From the NCBI GenBank assembly GCA_947179155.2, contig OX359285.1, forward strand, positions 11,713,010-11,777,009: a DNA stretch of 64,000 nucleotides, given 5' to 3'. Source of the stretch: Hedera helix. Lineage: Eukaryota; Streptophyta; Magnoliopsida; Apiales; Araliaceae. This document shows, one piece after another, positions 11,909 to 22,688 of the stretch; the stretch's first letter is position 1, and each line of letters opens with the position of its first letter. The translations under genes were made by a program, and so were the position numbers. The notes under the pieces were generated by a model. That model saw only the letters and a list, made by a program, of their open reading frames with translations. It did no database searches and was not told where the DNA came from.

Positions 11909-12561
11909 CAGAAACTTAATAATGCTTCCAGATTTCAGTTTTAAACACAAAAGTGAACATCTTAACCCTTCTGGTTTCAAATCTGAGAACAACCAAACAA
12001 CTAACACCATACAACTATGACACTGAGTGTTGTAGAAGTTCTAGACATAATGCTTAACTCATCACAGATTCTTTTAGACATTTAGTCCAATTACTTGGTG
12101 AACCTACAGTGTCTGGTTTTTAACTCAAGAATACAAAACGTTTGATATTTTGACATAATGAAACTCTGATTTTGAAAATACTGCTTGGACACAAAGTTCT
12201 ACCTGGAACTCTCTCTTAGTCATGTTAACAAATACTCAGTGAATATTCTGAGTTATTCATATACATATTACTACACATAATAACATCTATCCTTAATATT
12301 ACCTTATACCACCTGGATTCTCCATGGTCCTAAAAACATCACAGCCCAAAAATAGACAAGAAGCTACAACGGCTAATTTAACAGATTCATTTTATACCTT
12401 AACGTTGGGCTAAAACGAAGTTGATTTCTAGTTATTATTGTTCCTCTTCTCCCGAAGTAGGTGATGTAATCAGAGGACATTCACCCCATGACTAACACCA
12501 CCAAAATCTTAATGCCAGACTCTTGAAGTTTCTTATACTGTATTCCTTATTCACGACAACC

Positions 12562-12565
<4 letters not shown>

Positions 12566-12602
<37 letters not shown>
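12566..12602. repeat. (CT)n microsatellite
   Basis: About 18 CT units in the 3' LTR of Tekay-1. The matching tract in the 5' LTR (about 21813-21836) is shorter. Confidence 0.9.
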
Positions 12603-12605
<3 letters not shown>

Positions 12606-13352
12606 ATCGGATGAAATTTGATAATGAGGAGAAAGAGATAATAAGCAGCAATATAATGATACTCCTTCCCTTCACTTGTCTAATCCTTTCCCACGTGAGG
12701 CCTTTCGCTGCTCACCAACTCCATCAGAGGACGATGGCTCCTCCTGACTTCTTCTCTGTTTTCTCTCCTCTCAGACGTTACTTAGCTTGTCCCAATTTTA
12801 GTGCCACCTAGACTCAATTAATTAACATGGCTTCTCTCCCTTATTCGGTTAATGCAATAACGTTTTACTAAACCAACACATTTGGCCCAATTTGAAAATG
12901 AAAGAGGAATGAATCCAATAACAATATTAGCCCAATTTATAATACTTGAATTTTAGTATTCCTTACTTCTCAATGATCACCCTCGTTAAATTAATAACGA
13001 AGTTTTAATTAATAAAATATTAATTCTTGCGTTACAATTAAATAATTAAATAAATTATTTAATTGTTTAAATAATCCATTTTTGACACTAATGCCCATAT
13101 TCAACTTATTGAAATTTATAATTTGAATTTAACACCATAGTTAATGTAATTAACTATGAAATCTTAATTTAAATCTTCTTGTTATTATAACCTTAGAGTT
13201 AATCCGCTAATTTAATTATATTAGCGACACCTTTTAATTCTAAATAATAATTTATCACATAAATGTTTAAATAAACCACACAAAATCTTCACCATTAGAA
13301 ATTAATTCTTTATTTAATTAGTAATGAAGTTCAAATTTTCTTGGTCATTACA

Positions 13353-13366
13353 TTCTTCCCCCCTTA
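13353..13366 (-). other. Polypurine tract of Tekay-1
   Basis: On the minus strand TAAGGGGGGAAGAA lies directly before the LTR start TGTAATGACC. This is the expected second-strand primer site. Similar tracts sit at 34723-34736 and 55351-55362 before two other Tekay-type LTRs. Confidence 0.85.
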
Positions 13367-13399
13367 TAAAAGTTTCGTCCTCAAAATTGCAAAACAAAG

Positions 13400-15304
13400 T
13401 TACTTGAACAACTGTGGATAATTCGCTCTCATTTTCTTCTCGAGTTCCCACGTAGCTTCTTCAACTGCGTGATTCTTCCAAAGTACTTTGACAGAATGAA
13501 TTATCTTATTCCTTAGCTTCTGTTCCTTCCTATCGAGTATCTGGACAGGAACTTCTTCGTATGACAAGTCCTTCTCGACTTGAATTGGTTCATAGGAGAT
13601 AACGTGCTTGTAGTTTGGTTTATACGACCGCAACACTGACACATGAAACACATTGTGAATGTGCTCAAGTTCAGGAGGTAATGCTACCTCGTACGCCACT
13701 TCTCCGACTCGCCTCAAGATTTTGAATGGTCCTATGAACCTAAGGCTCAACTTGCCCTTATTGCCAAATCGGATCATTTCTTTCCAGGGAGATACCTTCA
13801 GAAATACGAAACTGCCCACGTCAAAGTCCCGCTTTTGGCGATGCAAATCCGCGTACTTCTTTTGATGATCTTGAGCTGCTACCAGTCGATTTCTAATAAG
13901 TTGTATTGTGTCTGCAGTCTGCTGCACCATTTCAGGTCCAAGTAGTCTTCGTTCTCCAACCTCGTCCCAACACAACGGTGTTCGACATTTTCTTCCATAA
14001 AGCGCTTCGTATGATGACATGCCGATACTAGCGTGATTACTATTGTTGTAAGCGAACTCTACAAATGGCAAATGGTCATCCCAGCTGCCCTTTAGGTCCA
14101 TCATGACTGCTCGGAGCATATCCTCCAGAGTCTGAATCGTTCGCTCGCTCTGGCTGTCAGTTTGAGGATGGTACGCTCTGCTTAACCTCAATTGTGTTCC
14201 CATCCTTGCTTGCATACTTCTCCAGAAATTTGATGTGAAGCGCGGATCTCTGTCGGATACAATTGATATCGGCACTCCATGTCGTGACATTATCTCCTTC
14301 ACATAGAGCTTCGGTAACTGCTCCAGATTGTACCATATTCTGATAGGTAGAAAATGGGCTGACTTGGTCAGATGATCCACTATTACCCAGATGACATCTA
14401 AACCTTTATGTGTCGGTGGCAAACCCACCACAAAATCTATCGTGATGTGCTCCCACTTCCACTCCGGAATCTCTAGTGGTTGAAGCAGTACGCTCGACCA
14501 TTGATACTCTGCTTTAACCCGCTGGCATGTTAGACATCGACTGACACATTCTACCACTTCTCTCTTCATATTCGGCCACCAAAAGTATTGCCATAGATCC
14601 TGATACATCTTCGTGCTTCCGGGATGTACTGAGTACCTCGTACTGTGAGCTTCCTGAAGAATCTCTTCCCGCAGCTCCGGATCCAATGGTACCCAGACTC
14701 TCCTTTCGAACCTTAACAACCCTGTGCTATCAATCTTGTACTTAAGCTCCTCGCCTTCAGCAATTCGCTTCTTAATACTATCACAATCTTCATCATTTTC
14801 CTGAGCCTCTTTGATCTTGTCTAATAAGGTCGGGCTTACTGTTACTGTAAATAGCTTCTCGTCTGCCTCCATTGGATCTTTGATCTCCAACTCTAAACGT
14901 TCGAAATCTCTCACCAACTCTTCCTGATTTGTTAGCTTCAGCAACTTCTCCCTACCTTTTCTGCTCAAGGCATCCGCTACTACATTGGCCTTGCCCGAAT
15001 GGTACAAAATCTCACAGTCGTAGTCTTTGATCAATTCTAACCATCGGCGCTGCCTCATATTCAACTCCTTTTGAGTGAAGATATATTTTAGACTTTTGTG
15101 ATCTGTATATATCTCACACTTTTCGCCATACAGGTAGTGCCTCCAAATCCTTAGGGCGAAAACTACTGTTGCTAACTCTAGGTCATGAGTCGGGTAACCC
15201 TTCTCATAATCTTTTAGCTGACGTGACGCATACGCAATGACCTTGTCGTGTTGCATTAGCACACAACCAAGACCCTTGTGTGACGTATCACTGTACATTA
15301 CGAA
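13400..15304 (-). CDS. Tekay-1 RNase H, integrase and chromodomain
   Basis: C-terminal part of Pol, open for about 635 codons. RNase H comes first, with the acidic residues of YSDTS, DLELA, YTDHKS and ADALS. The integrase zinc finger is H-X6-H-X29-C-X2-C (SVHPG then CLTCQ). The catalytic core has Asp in TIDFVVGLP, Asp in VSDRDPRF and Glu in [10 protein letters not shown]; the last two are separated by 35 residues, the standard D,D35E. The GPF module ([10 protein letters not shown]) and a C-terminal chromodomain ([15 protein letters not shown] to ANYPQLFK) follow. Chromodomains of this type are thought to guide integration to heterochromatin. The open frame extends to 15394, but its first ~30 codons are a shifted frame; the correct reading joins RT by a one-base frameshift near 15305. 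All catalytic residues are present, so this part could be the most intact in the window. Confidence 0.92.
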   Translation of the reverse strand, partial: FVMYSDTSHKGLGCVLMQHDKVIAYASRQLKDYEKGYPTHDLELATVVFALRIWRHYLYGEKCEIYTDHKSLKYIFTQKELNMRQRRWLELIKDYDCEILYHSGKANVVADALSRKGREKLLKLTNQEELVRDFERLELEIKDPMEADEKLFTVTVSPTLLDKIKEAQENDEDCDSIKKRIAEGEELKYKIDSTGLLRFERRVWVPLDPELREEILQEAHSTRYSVHPGSTKMYQDLWQYFWWPNMKREVVECVSRCLTCQRVKAEYQWSSVLLQPLEIPEWKWEHITIDFVVGLPPTHKGLDVIWVIVDHLTKSAHFLPIRIWYNLEQLPKLYVKEIMSRHGVPISIVSDRDPRFTSNFWRSMQARMGTQLRLSRAYHPQTDSQSERTIQTLEDMLRAVMMDLKGSWDDHLPFVEFAYNNSNHASIGMSSYEALYGRKCRTPLCWDEVGERRLLGPEMVQQTADTIQLIRNRLVAAQDHQKKYADLHRQKRDFDVGSFVFLKVSPWKEMIRFGNKGKLSLRFIGPFKILRRVGEVAYEVALPPELEHIHNVFHVSVLRSYKPNYKHVISYEPIQVEKDLSYEEVPVQILDRKEQKLRNKIIHSVKVLWKNHAVEEATWELEKKMRANYPQLFK

Positions 15305-16296
15305 ACTTCGGTGTCGTCCGGTAAAGCCAACATTGGTGCCTGACTCAACCTCTTCTTCAGCTCTATAAAACTTTCCTTGCACTTTTTTGACCAAACAAAT
15401 TTCATAGTCTTTCGGGTAAGATTGGTCAACGGTGATGCTATCTTCGAAAAATCCTAAATGAATCTCCGATAATACCCCACTAACCCTAAGAAACTCCTGA
15501 TCTCAGTCGACGTCTTCGGTTGTTCCCAATTGATAACTGCCTCCACCTTCGCTGGATCCACCGAAACACCGTCTTTGTCGATAATATGACCTAGAAACTG
15601 CACCCTCTGCAACCAAAATTCACACTTCAAAAACTTGGCGTACAGCTTCTCCCTTCTCAAAGCCTCCAATGCGATTCGTAAATGTTCTAAATTTTCTTCC
15701 TCCGTCTTCGAATACACCAATATGTCATCAATGAATACAACCACGAACTTGTCAAAGTACTGCTTGAACACTCTGTTCATCATATCCATGAATGCCGCTG
15801 GTGCATTCGTCAGTACAAATGGCATTACTGGAAACTCGAAATGACCATAATGACTTCTGAATGCTGTTTTCGGGATATCTTCCTCCCTCACCTTCAGTTG
15901 ATAATAACCCATCCTCAAATCTATCTTCAAAAAGTATTTCGCTCCCTTAAGTTGATCAAACAGATCATCAATTTTGGGCAGCGGATACCTGTTCTTAATG
16001 GTGACCTTGTTCAACTCCCGGTAATCAATACAAAGCCTCATCGAACCATCCTTCTTCTTTACAAACAGAATCGGCGCTCTCCATGGTGACACGCTTGGTC
16101 TGATGTAACCTTTATCTAGCAGTTCCTGTAGTTGAACCATCAATTCTTTCATTTCCACCGGTGTCATACGATACGGTGCCTTCGATATTGGTGCGGTCCC
16201 CGGTACCAAATCAATGACAAACTCCACTTCTCTGTCCGGCGATAACCCCGAAATCTCATCTGGGAAAACATCAACGAATTCTCGTACAACAGGTAT
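15305..16296 (-). pseudogene. Tekay-1 reverse transcriptase, one TAG and a frameshift
   Basis: RT domain of the same polyprotein. Blocks seen: [82 protein letters not shown], the catalytic FIDDILVYS, and [12 protein letters not shown]. Upstream the frame joins protease through a single TAG (16297-16299). It is broken by TAG at 15454-15456 (RRFI*DFSKIA, normally Gln or Glu) and by a one-base shift near 15305 before RNase H. Two residue changes from consensus, MPFVLTNAP for MPFGLTNAP and LRMGYYQ for LRSGYHQ, may also reduce activity. The YxDD-equivalent aspartates are intact. Confidence 0.9.
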
Positions 16297-16690
16297 CTAA
16301 CTCAGTTCGCCCTCGACACGTCGAGTATCGACCACATGAGCCAAATAACCTATGCACCCTTTCCTGAGCAAATTTCGTGCTTGTATCATCGTTAGACAAC
16401 TTGATTGTCTTGGCGATTTACTACCGTAAAATATAACTTTTGACATATTCGGAGTCTTTAGGTGCACACACTTCTTCTTACAGTTAATAACTGCTCCGTG
16501 ACTCGATAGCCAATCCATCCCTAGGATTACGTCAAACTCTCCCAGACGAATCAGTATCAAATCCACGTTAAGTCTAAACCCTTGTAATTCAGCACAACAG
16601 TTCCTATGAATGTAATCTATGAGAATGATTTCTTTATTTGCTACTTCTACGTTCATAGGGTGTTCTAGCTTTTCTTGAGGTAAATCTAAT
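16297..16690 (-). pseudogene. Tekay-1 protease, active site deleted
   Basis: C-terminal part of the retropepsin-like protease: EVANKEIILIDYIHRNC, then LGEFDVILGMDWLSSHGAVI, which is the conserved ILGMDWL block. The catalytic DSGA motif that normally follows AYILF is missing. Instead the gag frame reads AYILFLTILLRD and stops, while the protease frame resumes at SDDFAKRLDLP. The simplest account is a deletion of roughly 25 bp, not a multiple of three, spanning DSGATHSFI. This removes the catalytic Asp and separates gag from pol. The Tekay-3 copy still has LFDSGAT, which supports this reading. Confidence 0.85.
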
Positions 16691-16852
16691 CTCTTAGCAA
16701 AATCGTCAGAAACAATATATATGCATTAATATCATTGATCGGGATGATACCTGACACCACGTCCTTGGAGTCGACTGCATCCTGCACAGTCATGTTGAAG
16801 GTGCGCGTTGTGGGTCGGTTAGCCTTATTGGCTGGCCCTCCAATGTTCAACC

Positions 16853-16895
<43 letters not shown>

Positions 16896-17924
16896 GCCTC
16901 TGTTGCCACTCCCAGCATCTCCCTTCCTCTTTGGGCAGTCCTTAGCATGATGATCGGTTGCTCCACAGGAAAAATATACTCCCTTCATCTTTTTCGGGCA
17001 TTGTGGAGCCATGCGCCCCGGTTGTCCGCAGCTATAGCAAACACTCTTCCCTTTCAAGCATTCGCCCGTGTGGTTCTTACCACAATTGTTGCATTTGCCC
17101 AATTTCCTATACTCTCCTCCGGATTTGTTACCTCTCGACGTTTGGCTCTCATTCCACTTCCTTTTGTTGGGGTTGCTTCCTCCACTGCTTCCCGCCTTTT
17201 GCCCCTCATCACCTTTCTTCCTCTCCTGATTGAATTTAGCCAGGGCCTCACTGCCACCCTCTATAATGATTGCCCTTTCCAACAGCTCTGAAAAACTCTT
17301 AATCTTCAATACCGCCACAAAACGGTACACCCACGGCTTCAGTCCCAGCTCAAACCTCCGAGCCTTCCTTGCCTCAGTATCAACTTGATGAGTTATGAAC
17401 CTTGCCAACTCATTAAACTTAGCTGCATACTCGGTCACAGACATGCTTCCCTGTTTTAACTCGAGGAATTTCACCTCCATTTCTTGTTGCATGCTTTCTG
17501 GAAAGTAGTTTTCCAAAAACATTTCTTTAAAGCGTTCCCAGGTGATGACGCCTTCTCCCGCACGACCCTTGTTGGCCTTCCACCAATAGTTCGCCTCCCT
17601 CTTCATCATGAAGGTAGCGAAACTAGTCTTCTGTTCTTCGGCCACCCTTGCGACCTCGAACACCTTCTCCATTTCCTCGATACAAATCTGTGCTTTGATC
17701 GGGTTTAGAGTTCCCTGAAACTCCGGTGTTCCAACCAGTTTGAAGTCCTTAAAGTTTGCCAAGTGCGGCGCTGGCTGCGGTGCTGGTTGTACTACTATCA
17801 GTGAGGGTCTAGCTTGCATGGCTTCCGCCAGCATCTCTGCAAATATCGTCATAGGATTGGGTTGATCCCCAACCTCACTCTCTAACTCTGGGATACGTTG
17901 ATTATGTGGTCTACCTCTCGGTAT
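16686..17924 (-). CDS. Tekay-1 gag, capsid and nucleocapsid
   Basis: Gag polyprotein. The capsid region shows WERFKEMFLENYFPESMQQE and LELKQGSMSVTEYAAKFNEL, the standard retrotransposon gag domain. The nucleocapsid part has three knuckle-like blocks: CNNCGKNHTGEC, CYSCGQPGRMAPQC (zinc-binding His replaced by Arg) and YFSCGATDHHAKDC (first Cys replaced by Tyr), so RNA binding may be impaired. A run of 14 asparagines (GTT repeat on the plus strand, about 16855-16900) follows. The open frame has an ATG at 17852, but homologous Tekay proteins begin with a Pro/Arg-rich stretch. Here that stretch is in frame upstream from an ATA at 17924-17922 (PRGRPHNQ), so the original ATG probably mutated. It ends by the protease deletion. 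Confidence 0.88.
16858..16897. repeat. (GTT)n / poly-Asn tract in gag
   Basis: About 14 GTT units on the plus strand, encoding consecutive asparagines on the minus strand. Tract length probably varies between copies. Confidence 0.9.
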
Positions 17925-17930
17925 GATCTG

Positions 17931-17932
17931 CT
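17931..17932 (-). promoter_or_regulatory. Candidate 3' splice site before Tekay-1 gag
   Basis: On the minus strand TTTGCTCTTTAG ends directly before CAG and the presumed original start of gag. The T-rich tract plus AG matches a plant acceptor. Tekay-3 has an even better one at the same place (40579-40580). A possible donor, GTAAGC, lies in the ORF0-gag spacer near 18246. Splicing is inferred only. Confidence 0.45.
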
Positions 17933-18323
17933 AAAGAGCAAATCTTAGACTTACGTTTATAGTTCTACGCATTATGCTAGCCAAAATTAACATTTGAATT
18001 CAAAACTATTTATCAAGCACATTTGATTTAAACAAGGAAATAACTGCATTTATATTCATATACCAATATTTTCGTACTGACTCAACAAGTGGCATACTTT
18101 TATAAACGCTCAAGACACAAGTTGCCTAACAATGAATATCCTTTAATGAACAAAAAGTGAGGATTTACTACCATTTACCCCTTTAGCAAAACAAAAGTTG
18201 GGGTCTAACTGACATCCTATGCATACATCAATATATAAGGGCTTACAACAGCTGAAACGTCCCGAATAGAAACAAAAGGTGGGACTCACTACTACTAGGT
18301 ACAAATAAGATAGCAACAATAAA

Positions 18324-19115
18324 TCACCGCCTGCTGCGGCGAACAGTCCTACGGATAGCCCTGCGTAAAGCCTGCTGGGCCAACTCCTCCACTGTACGGC
18401 GACGAATCTAGCGTCTACTGTTACCCGCCTCCCTAGGGTGCCTCATAACCCGACGCCTCAGTCGATCAAACGAAGTGCCAAGAGCATACTCTAAGGTGTC
18501 GATCCTAGCGGCTCTCTCCCTATCAAGCTCAGCCGTGATGGCCTGGAGAATTGTCTGACTAGCCATTTCCCTAGCATCTAATAACTCCACCATCTGTCTC
18601 AACTGACTATTCTAGATCATAAGTTGTTGCACAGTAGGACCCAATGAAGGTGCAGCGCTCTCTAATTGCTGAATTTTGGCCTGCAAATCGGCCATCCTCT
18701 CATTTAGCTCCATGTTCTCACCAGAGAACATGTAAGCCGCGTCCCTATACTGGTCCTCGGTCTGCCGGTGAATCTGGTTCTGCTCCTCCAAGTGCTGAAC
18801 CCTATTATCTAATTCTTCGTTCACTGTAGTCAGCTCATCGATGATGTCACTGGCAGTAGTGCCCATGCCATCAACGTACTCCGCTGGCTCCTCCTGCTCC
18901 TCATCCTCAGATTCGGCCTCCTCCTCGCTATAGGGTCTCATCACCCCACCCCTGACGGGCTCCGCGACATCCCTACTATCATCCTCCTCCGGATTGGACT
19001 CTCCTACCGGGAATACAGGTGCAACGGGTGCATACCCTACCAACTGTTGCGTATCCACTGGTATATCAACGAATACTACTTCCTCTCGAGCTTCGCTCGT
19101 CTCGCCTATAGCCAT
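18324..19115 (-). pseudogene. Tekay-1 ORF0: acidic coiled-coil protein upstream of gag
   Basis: A 264-codon frame between the primer binding site and gag, starting at ATG 19115. The N-terminal ~100 residues are acidic and Pro-rich (SEEEAESEDEEQEEP). Then comes the block EYVDGMGTTASDIIDEL, followed by about 70 residues with a coiled-coil look (NEELDNRVQHLEEQNQIHRQ, GENMELNERMADLQAKIQQL). The C-terminus is Arg-rich (RRRVMRHPREAGNSRR). Two TAG codons (18612-18614, 18408-18410) interrupt an otherwise clean frame. The block is shared with ORF0 of Tekay-2, which argues for past selection as a protein. Function unknown. A structural or Gag-like accessory role is a guess. Standard descriptions of Tekay elements do not include such an ORF as far as I know. 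Confidence 0.72.
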
Positions 19116-19116
19116 C

Positions 19117-19118
19117 CT
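19117..19118 (-). promoter_or_regulatory. Candidate 3' splice site before Tekay-1 ORF0
   Basis: Minus strand: TACTGATGT, then a T-rich stretch, then GTTGTAG directly before GATG. TACTGAT fits a plant branch point. Tekay-2 has the same arrangement (ATACTGATGT, T-rich, TTATAG, GATG). I see no clear conserved donor in the leader. Confidence 0.5.
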
Positions 19119-19326
19119 ACAACACAAAAAAAACTAACATCAGTACAGCAATAAAATATATTCATTGAAGAAATGAAATTATATTTCATTGGGTACGACT
19201 CGACTCGATGAATTCCCCAATTCATCAAAACCACACATGATAAATCTCCTCGATTTATCTCCTAACACTCAATATGAGTTTACTACCAAGGTTATAACTC
19301 AGGTTTCGCAATCCTAACGTTTCTAA

Positions 19327-19344
19327 CCTACAGCTCTGATACCA
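19327..19344 (-). other. Primer binding site, tRNA-iMet (Tekay-1)
   Basis: Minus strand TGGTATCAGAGCTGTAGG, three bases after the 5' LTR end. The first 12 bases are the standard complement of plant initiator tRNA-Met. Confidence 0.95.
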
Positions 19345-19347
19345 ACC

Positions 19348-22300
19348 TGTGACGCCCCCAAATTTGGGTCTTAAATACCCGGATTTGGTCATCATGATCC
19401 AATATAAATATTCACCTCTAAACAACACACAATAACTAAATATGGAATAATAAACATATGTTGTTCATTCAAAAGGTGTTACTAGTCCCAAGATACGATA
19501 ACCTTACACAAAAGTGAACCAATACCCTTAATAAAGTACTTAGAGTTTATATTACATAACAAGTAATTTAACTAAAAGGCTGCATCTTGAAGTCTGTTAC
19601 TTCATCTTTCCCTTACCCTTGTTCTTCCGAGAAGTCTTGGGTTGCACTGCAATAAGGTTTCATGATATAGCAAAGGTGAGCAACTAATTTGCTCAACAAG
19701 TTTAAATAATAACAACAATATATCATGAATGAGAGGGAATAACTGAACAATTCAATAATATGAATAACATAAGTAGGAATAATGATTTGCTTTTAGAATT
19801 AAGATAGTCAAATAGACTATGAACTATAAATATCTACTGGAGTCAATAGCAGGTTGACCCAATGGTTACTACCAGAAATATGTACCTGAGGGGATCAGCC
19901 TCAGTACAATATGTGTATGCATAACATTTAATTTCCGTATTTTGTACCTGATATTAGATACAGGGTACTCCCCTATAATAAAGGGGTGTTCGTAATAGTC
20001 TAAGAATTCGCATCTTCAATGATTTGGATAGTTTTTAAAATCTTTAACATAAATGTCTAGCCGAACAATAGCTTAGACCTACTTTGAACAGTTCCTTAAA
20101 CAGTAGAACAATAATTTAAGTGCAAGCCAAGGACTGTACAATATCAAGTGCAACAAGTGCGATTAACAAGAATATCGATGTGGAATAATTGTAAAGTAAT
20201 TAAACCACTCAAAGCATGCTTGGCATTACAGTTCAAGCTTAACTAAATAATTTGCTCAATGAAATGAGTTTAGAGATAAGGAACTTGCCTGTGTGCTTAG
20301 CTACAATTAATTTCTAGCTTTAATTAACTTGATTGAAAAGACCTAACATTAATAAAATTGGCCTAACAATTAACACTGTGTATAATGGTATGGATACACT
20401 TACTAAGACTATTCAATTAACACAGAAGTCAAACACATAACACACATAGTCAACATATTATCATTAACCCTTTAGATAATTAATCAAACTTAGGTTGATG
20501 ATTTAAGAATTTAACTAAGATTTTATTACGTGTTAAACACTTATTAAACTTTGAAACAATTTTCTATACTTACTTAATTAATACTCTAATAAATACTTAT
20601 GTTTTATATCCTCAAATTATGTTTACCTATTATTTAATGGTTAATTAAATAATAATTAATTAAATGATAAAACTTATCTATGTTGGATTGTCATTGAACC
20701 AAAATCAAAAGCTTTCTGCTCTCCTATCGTCGGGTGAATCGTCACTCAACGATTTGTACTGTCTGTCGTAGCAGACTTACTCTACAACTCATAAGGTCTG
20801 CCTCAACAACTCATTCGACGAACAAAAATAGTTCTACGATCGGTGTGATCTCACCCTACGATCACTATGCAATGACCGAGACCTGGCCGAGGCTACACTA
20901 CGATAGCCGAGGGCTCGGCTGAGGCCGGTCTACAATAGCTGAAGGCTTGGCCTAGGCCACTCTACGATCTACCTAAAACATGCCGAGAAGATTCTACGAT
21001 CATCGAGTGAAATTCTATGTTCGACAGAATCCACTCTACGATCGCCGAGACTACTCTACGTTTCCCAACAATGATGTTAATTTTTTACATGTGAGCTCTA
21101 CAATCAGAGTGCGTTCACTATATGATCGTAGAGTTCACACTACCACTTACCAGAAACTTAATAATGCTTCCAGATTTCAGTTTTAAACACAAAAGTGAAC
21201 ATCTTAACCCTTCTGGTTTCAAATCTGAGAACAACCAAACAACTAACACCATACAACTATGACACTGAGTGTTGTAGAAGTTCTAGACATAATGCTTAAC
21301 TCATCACAGATTCTTTTAGACATTTAGTCCAATTACTTGGTGAACCTACAGTGTCTGGTTTTTAACTCAAGAATACAAAACGTTTGATATTTTGACATAA
21401 TGAAACTCTGAGTTTTGAAAATAATGCTTAGACACAAAGTTCTACCCGAAACGCTCTCTTAGTCATGTTAACAAATACTCAGTGAATATTCTGAGTTATT
21501 CATATACATATTACTACACATAATAACATTTATCCTTAACATTACCTTATACCACCTGGATTCTCCATGGTCCTAAAAACATCACAGCCCAAAAATAGAT
21601 AAGAAGCTACAACGACTAATTTAACAGATTCATTTTATACCTTAACGTTGGGCTAAAACGAAGCTAATTTCTAGTTATTGTTGTTCTTCTTCTCCCGAAG
21701 TAGGTGATGTAATCAGAGGACAGTCACCCCAAGACTAACACCACCAAAATCTTAATGCCAGGCTCTTGAAGTTTCTTATACTGTATTCCTTATTCACAAC
21801 AACTCTTTCTTTCTTTCTCTCTCTCTCTCTCTCTCAATATCGGATGAAATTTGATAATGAGGAGAAAGAGATAATAAGCAGCAATATAATGATACTCCTT
21901 CCCTTCACTTGTCCAATCCTTTCCCACGTGGAACCTTTCCCTGCTCACCAACTCCATCAGAGGACGATGGCTCCTCTTGACTTCTTCTCTGTTTTCTCTC
22001 CTCTCAGACGTTACTTAGCTTGTCCCAATTTTAATGCCACCTGGACTTAATTAATTAACATAGCTTCTCTCCCTTATTCTGTTAATGCAATAACATTTTA
22101 CCAAACCAACACATTTGGCCCAATCTGAAAATGAAAGAGGAATGAATCCAATAACAATATTAGCCCAATTTGTAATACTTGAATTTTAATATTCCTTACT
22201 TCTTAACGATCACCCTCGTTAAATTAATAACGAAGTTTTAATTAATAAAATATTAATTCTTGCCTTATAATTAAATAATTAAATAAATTATTTAATTATT

Positions 22301-22585
22301 TAAATTATCCGTTTTTGACACTAATGCCCATATTCAACTTATTGAAATTTATAATTTGAATTTAACACCATAGTTAATGTAATTAACTATGAAATCTTAA
22401 TTTAAATCTTCTTGTTATTATAACCTTAGAGTTAATTCGCTAATTTAATTATATTAGTGGCACCTTTTAATTCAAAATAAAAATTTATCACATAAATGTT
22501 TAAATAAACCACACAAAATCTTCACCATTAGAAATTAATTCTTTATTTAATTAGTAATGAAGTTCAAATTTTCTTGGTCATTACA
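19348..22585 (-). repeat. 5' LTR of Tekay-1 (right in window)
   Basis: A 3238-bp LTR with ends TGTAATGACC and GCGTCACA on the minus strand. It carries one copy of the unit duplicated in the other LTR, and a short CT tract. Its plus-strand edge TGTGACGCCCCCAAATTTGGG directly abuts the primer binding site spacer. Confidence 0.93.
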
Positions 22586-22607
22586 CTAATTATAAATTAA
22601 TAAAAAG

Positions 22608-22688
<81 letters not shown>

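Larger units (their letters stand above)
9858..13352 (-). repeat. 3' LTR of Tekay-1 (left in window)
   Basis: A 3495-bp LTR, collinear with 19348-22585 but about 257 bp longer. Most of the difference is a 211-bp tandem duplication at 11491-11908; a longer CT tract also contributes. Compared over the first ~100 bp, most differences between the two LTRs are C/T. Confidence 0.93.
9858..22585 (-). mobile_element. Tekay-1: near-complete Ty3/gypsy chromovirus
   Basis: Full-length 12.7-kb element on the minus strand. In element orientation: 5' LTR (22585-19348), tRNA-iMet primer binding site, ORF0, gag, protease, RT, RNase H, integrase with chromodomain, purine tract, 3' LTR (13352-9858). LTR ends are TGTAATGACC and GCGTCACA. 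Flanks are TTAAT (9853-9857) and CTAAT (22586-22590), a 5-bp duplication with one difference. The integrase C-terminus ([15 protein letters not shown]) is typical of the Tekay/Del clade. Defects are few: four TAG codons, one frameshift before RNase H, loss of the gag start codon and a small deletion across the protease active site. It is the youngest-looking gypsy copy in the window. Confidence 0.93.

Noticed and set aside
12611..12811. Frame duplicated in both Tekay-1 LTRs (also 21766-22050)
   Set aside because: The two copies are LTR copies of each other, so conservation reflects recent duplication and not selection. It is on the strand opposite to the element.
16686..17300. Several plus-strand frames over Tekay-1 gag
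   Set aside because: Shadows of the gag gene on the other strand, with Leu/Ser-rich composition from complementary codons.
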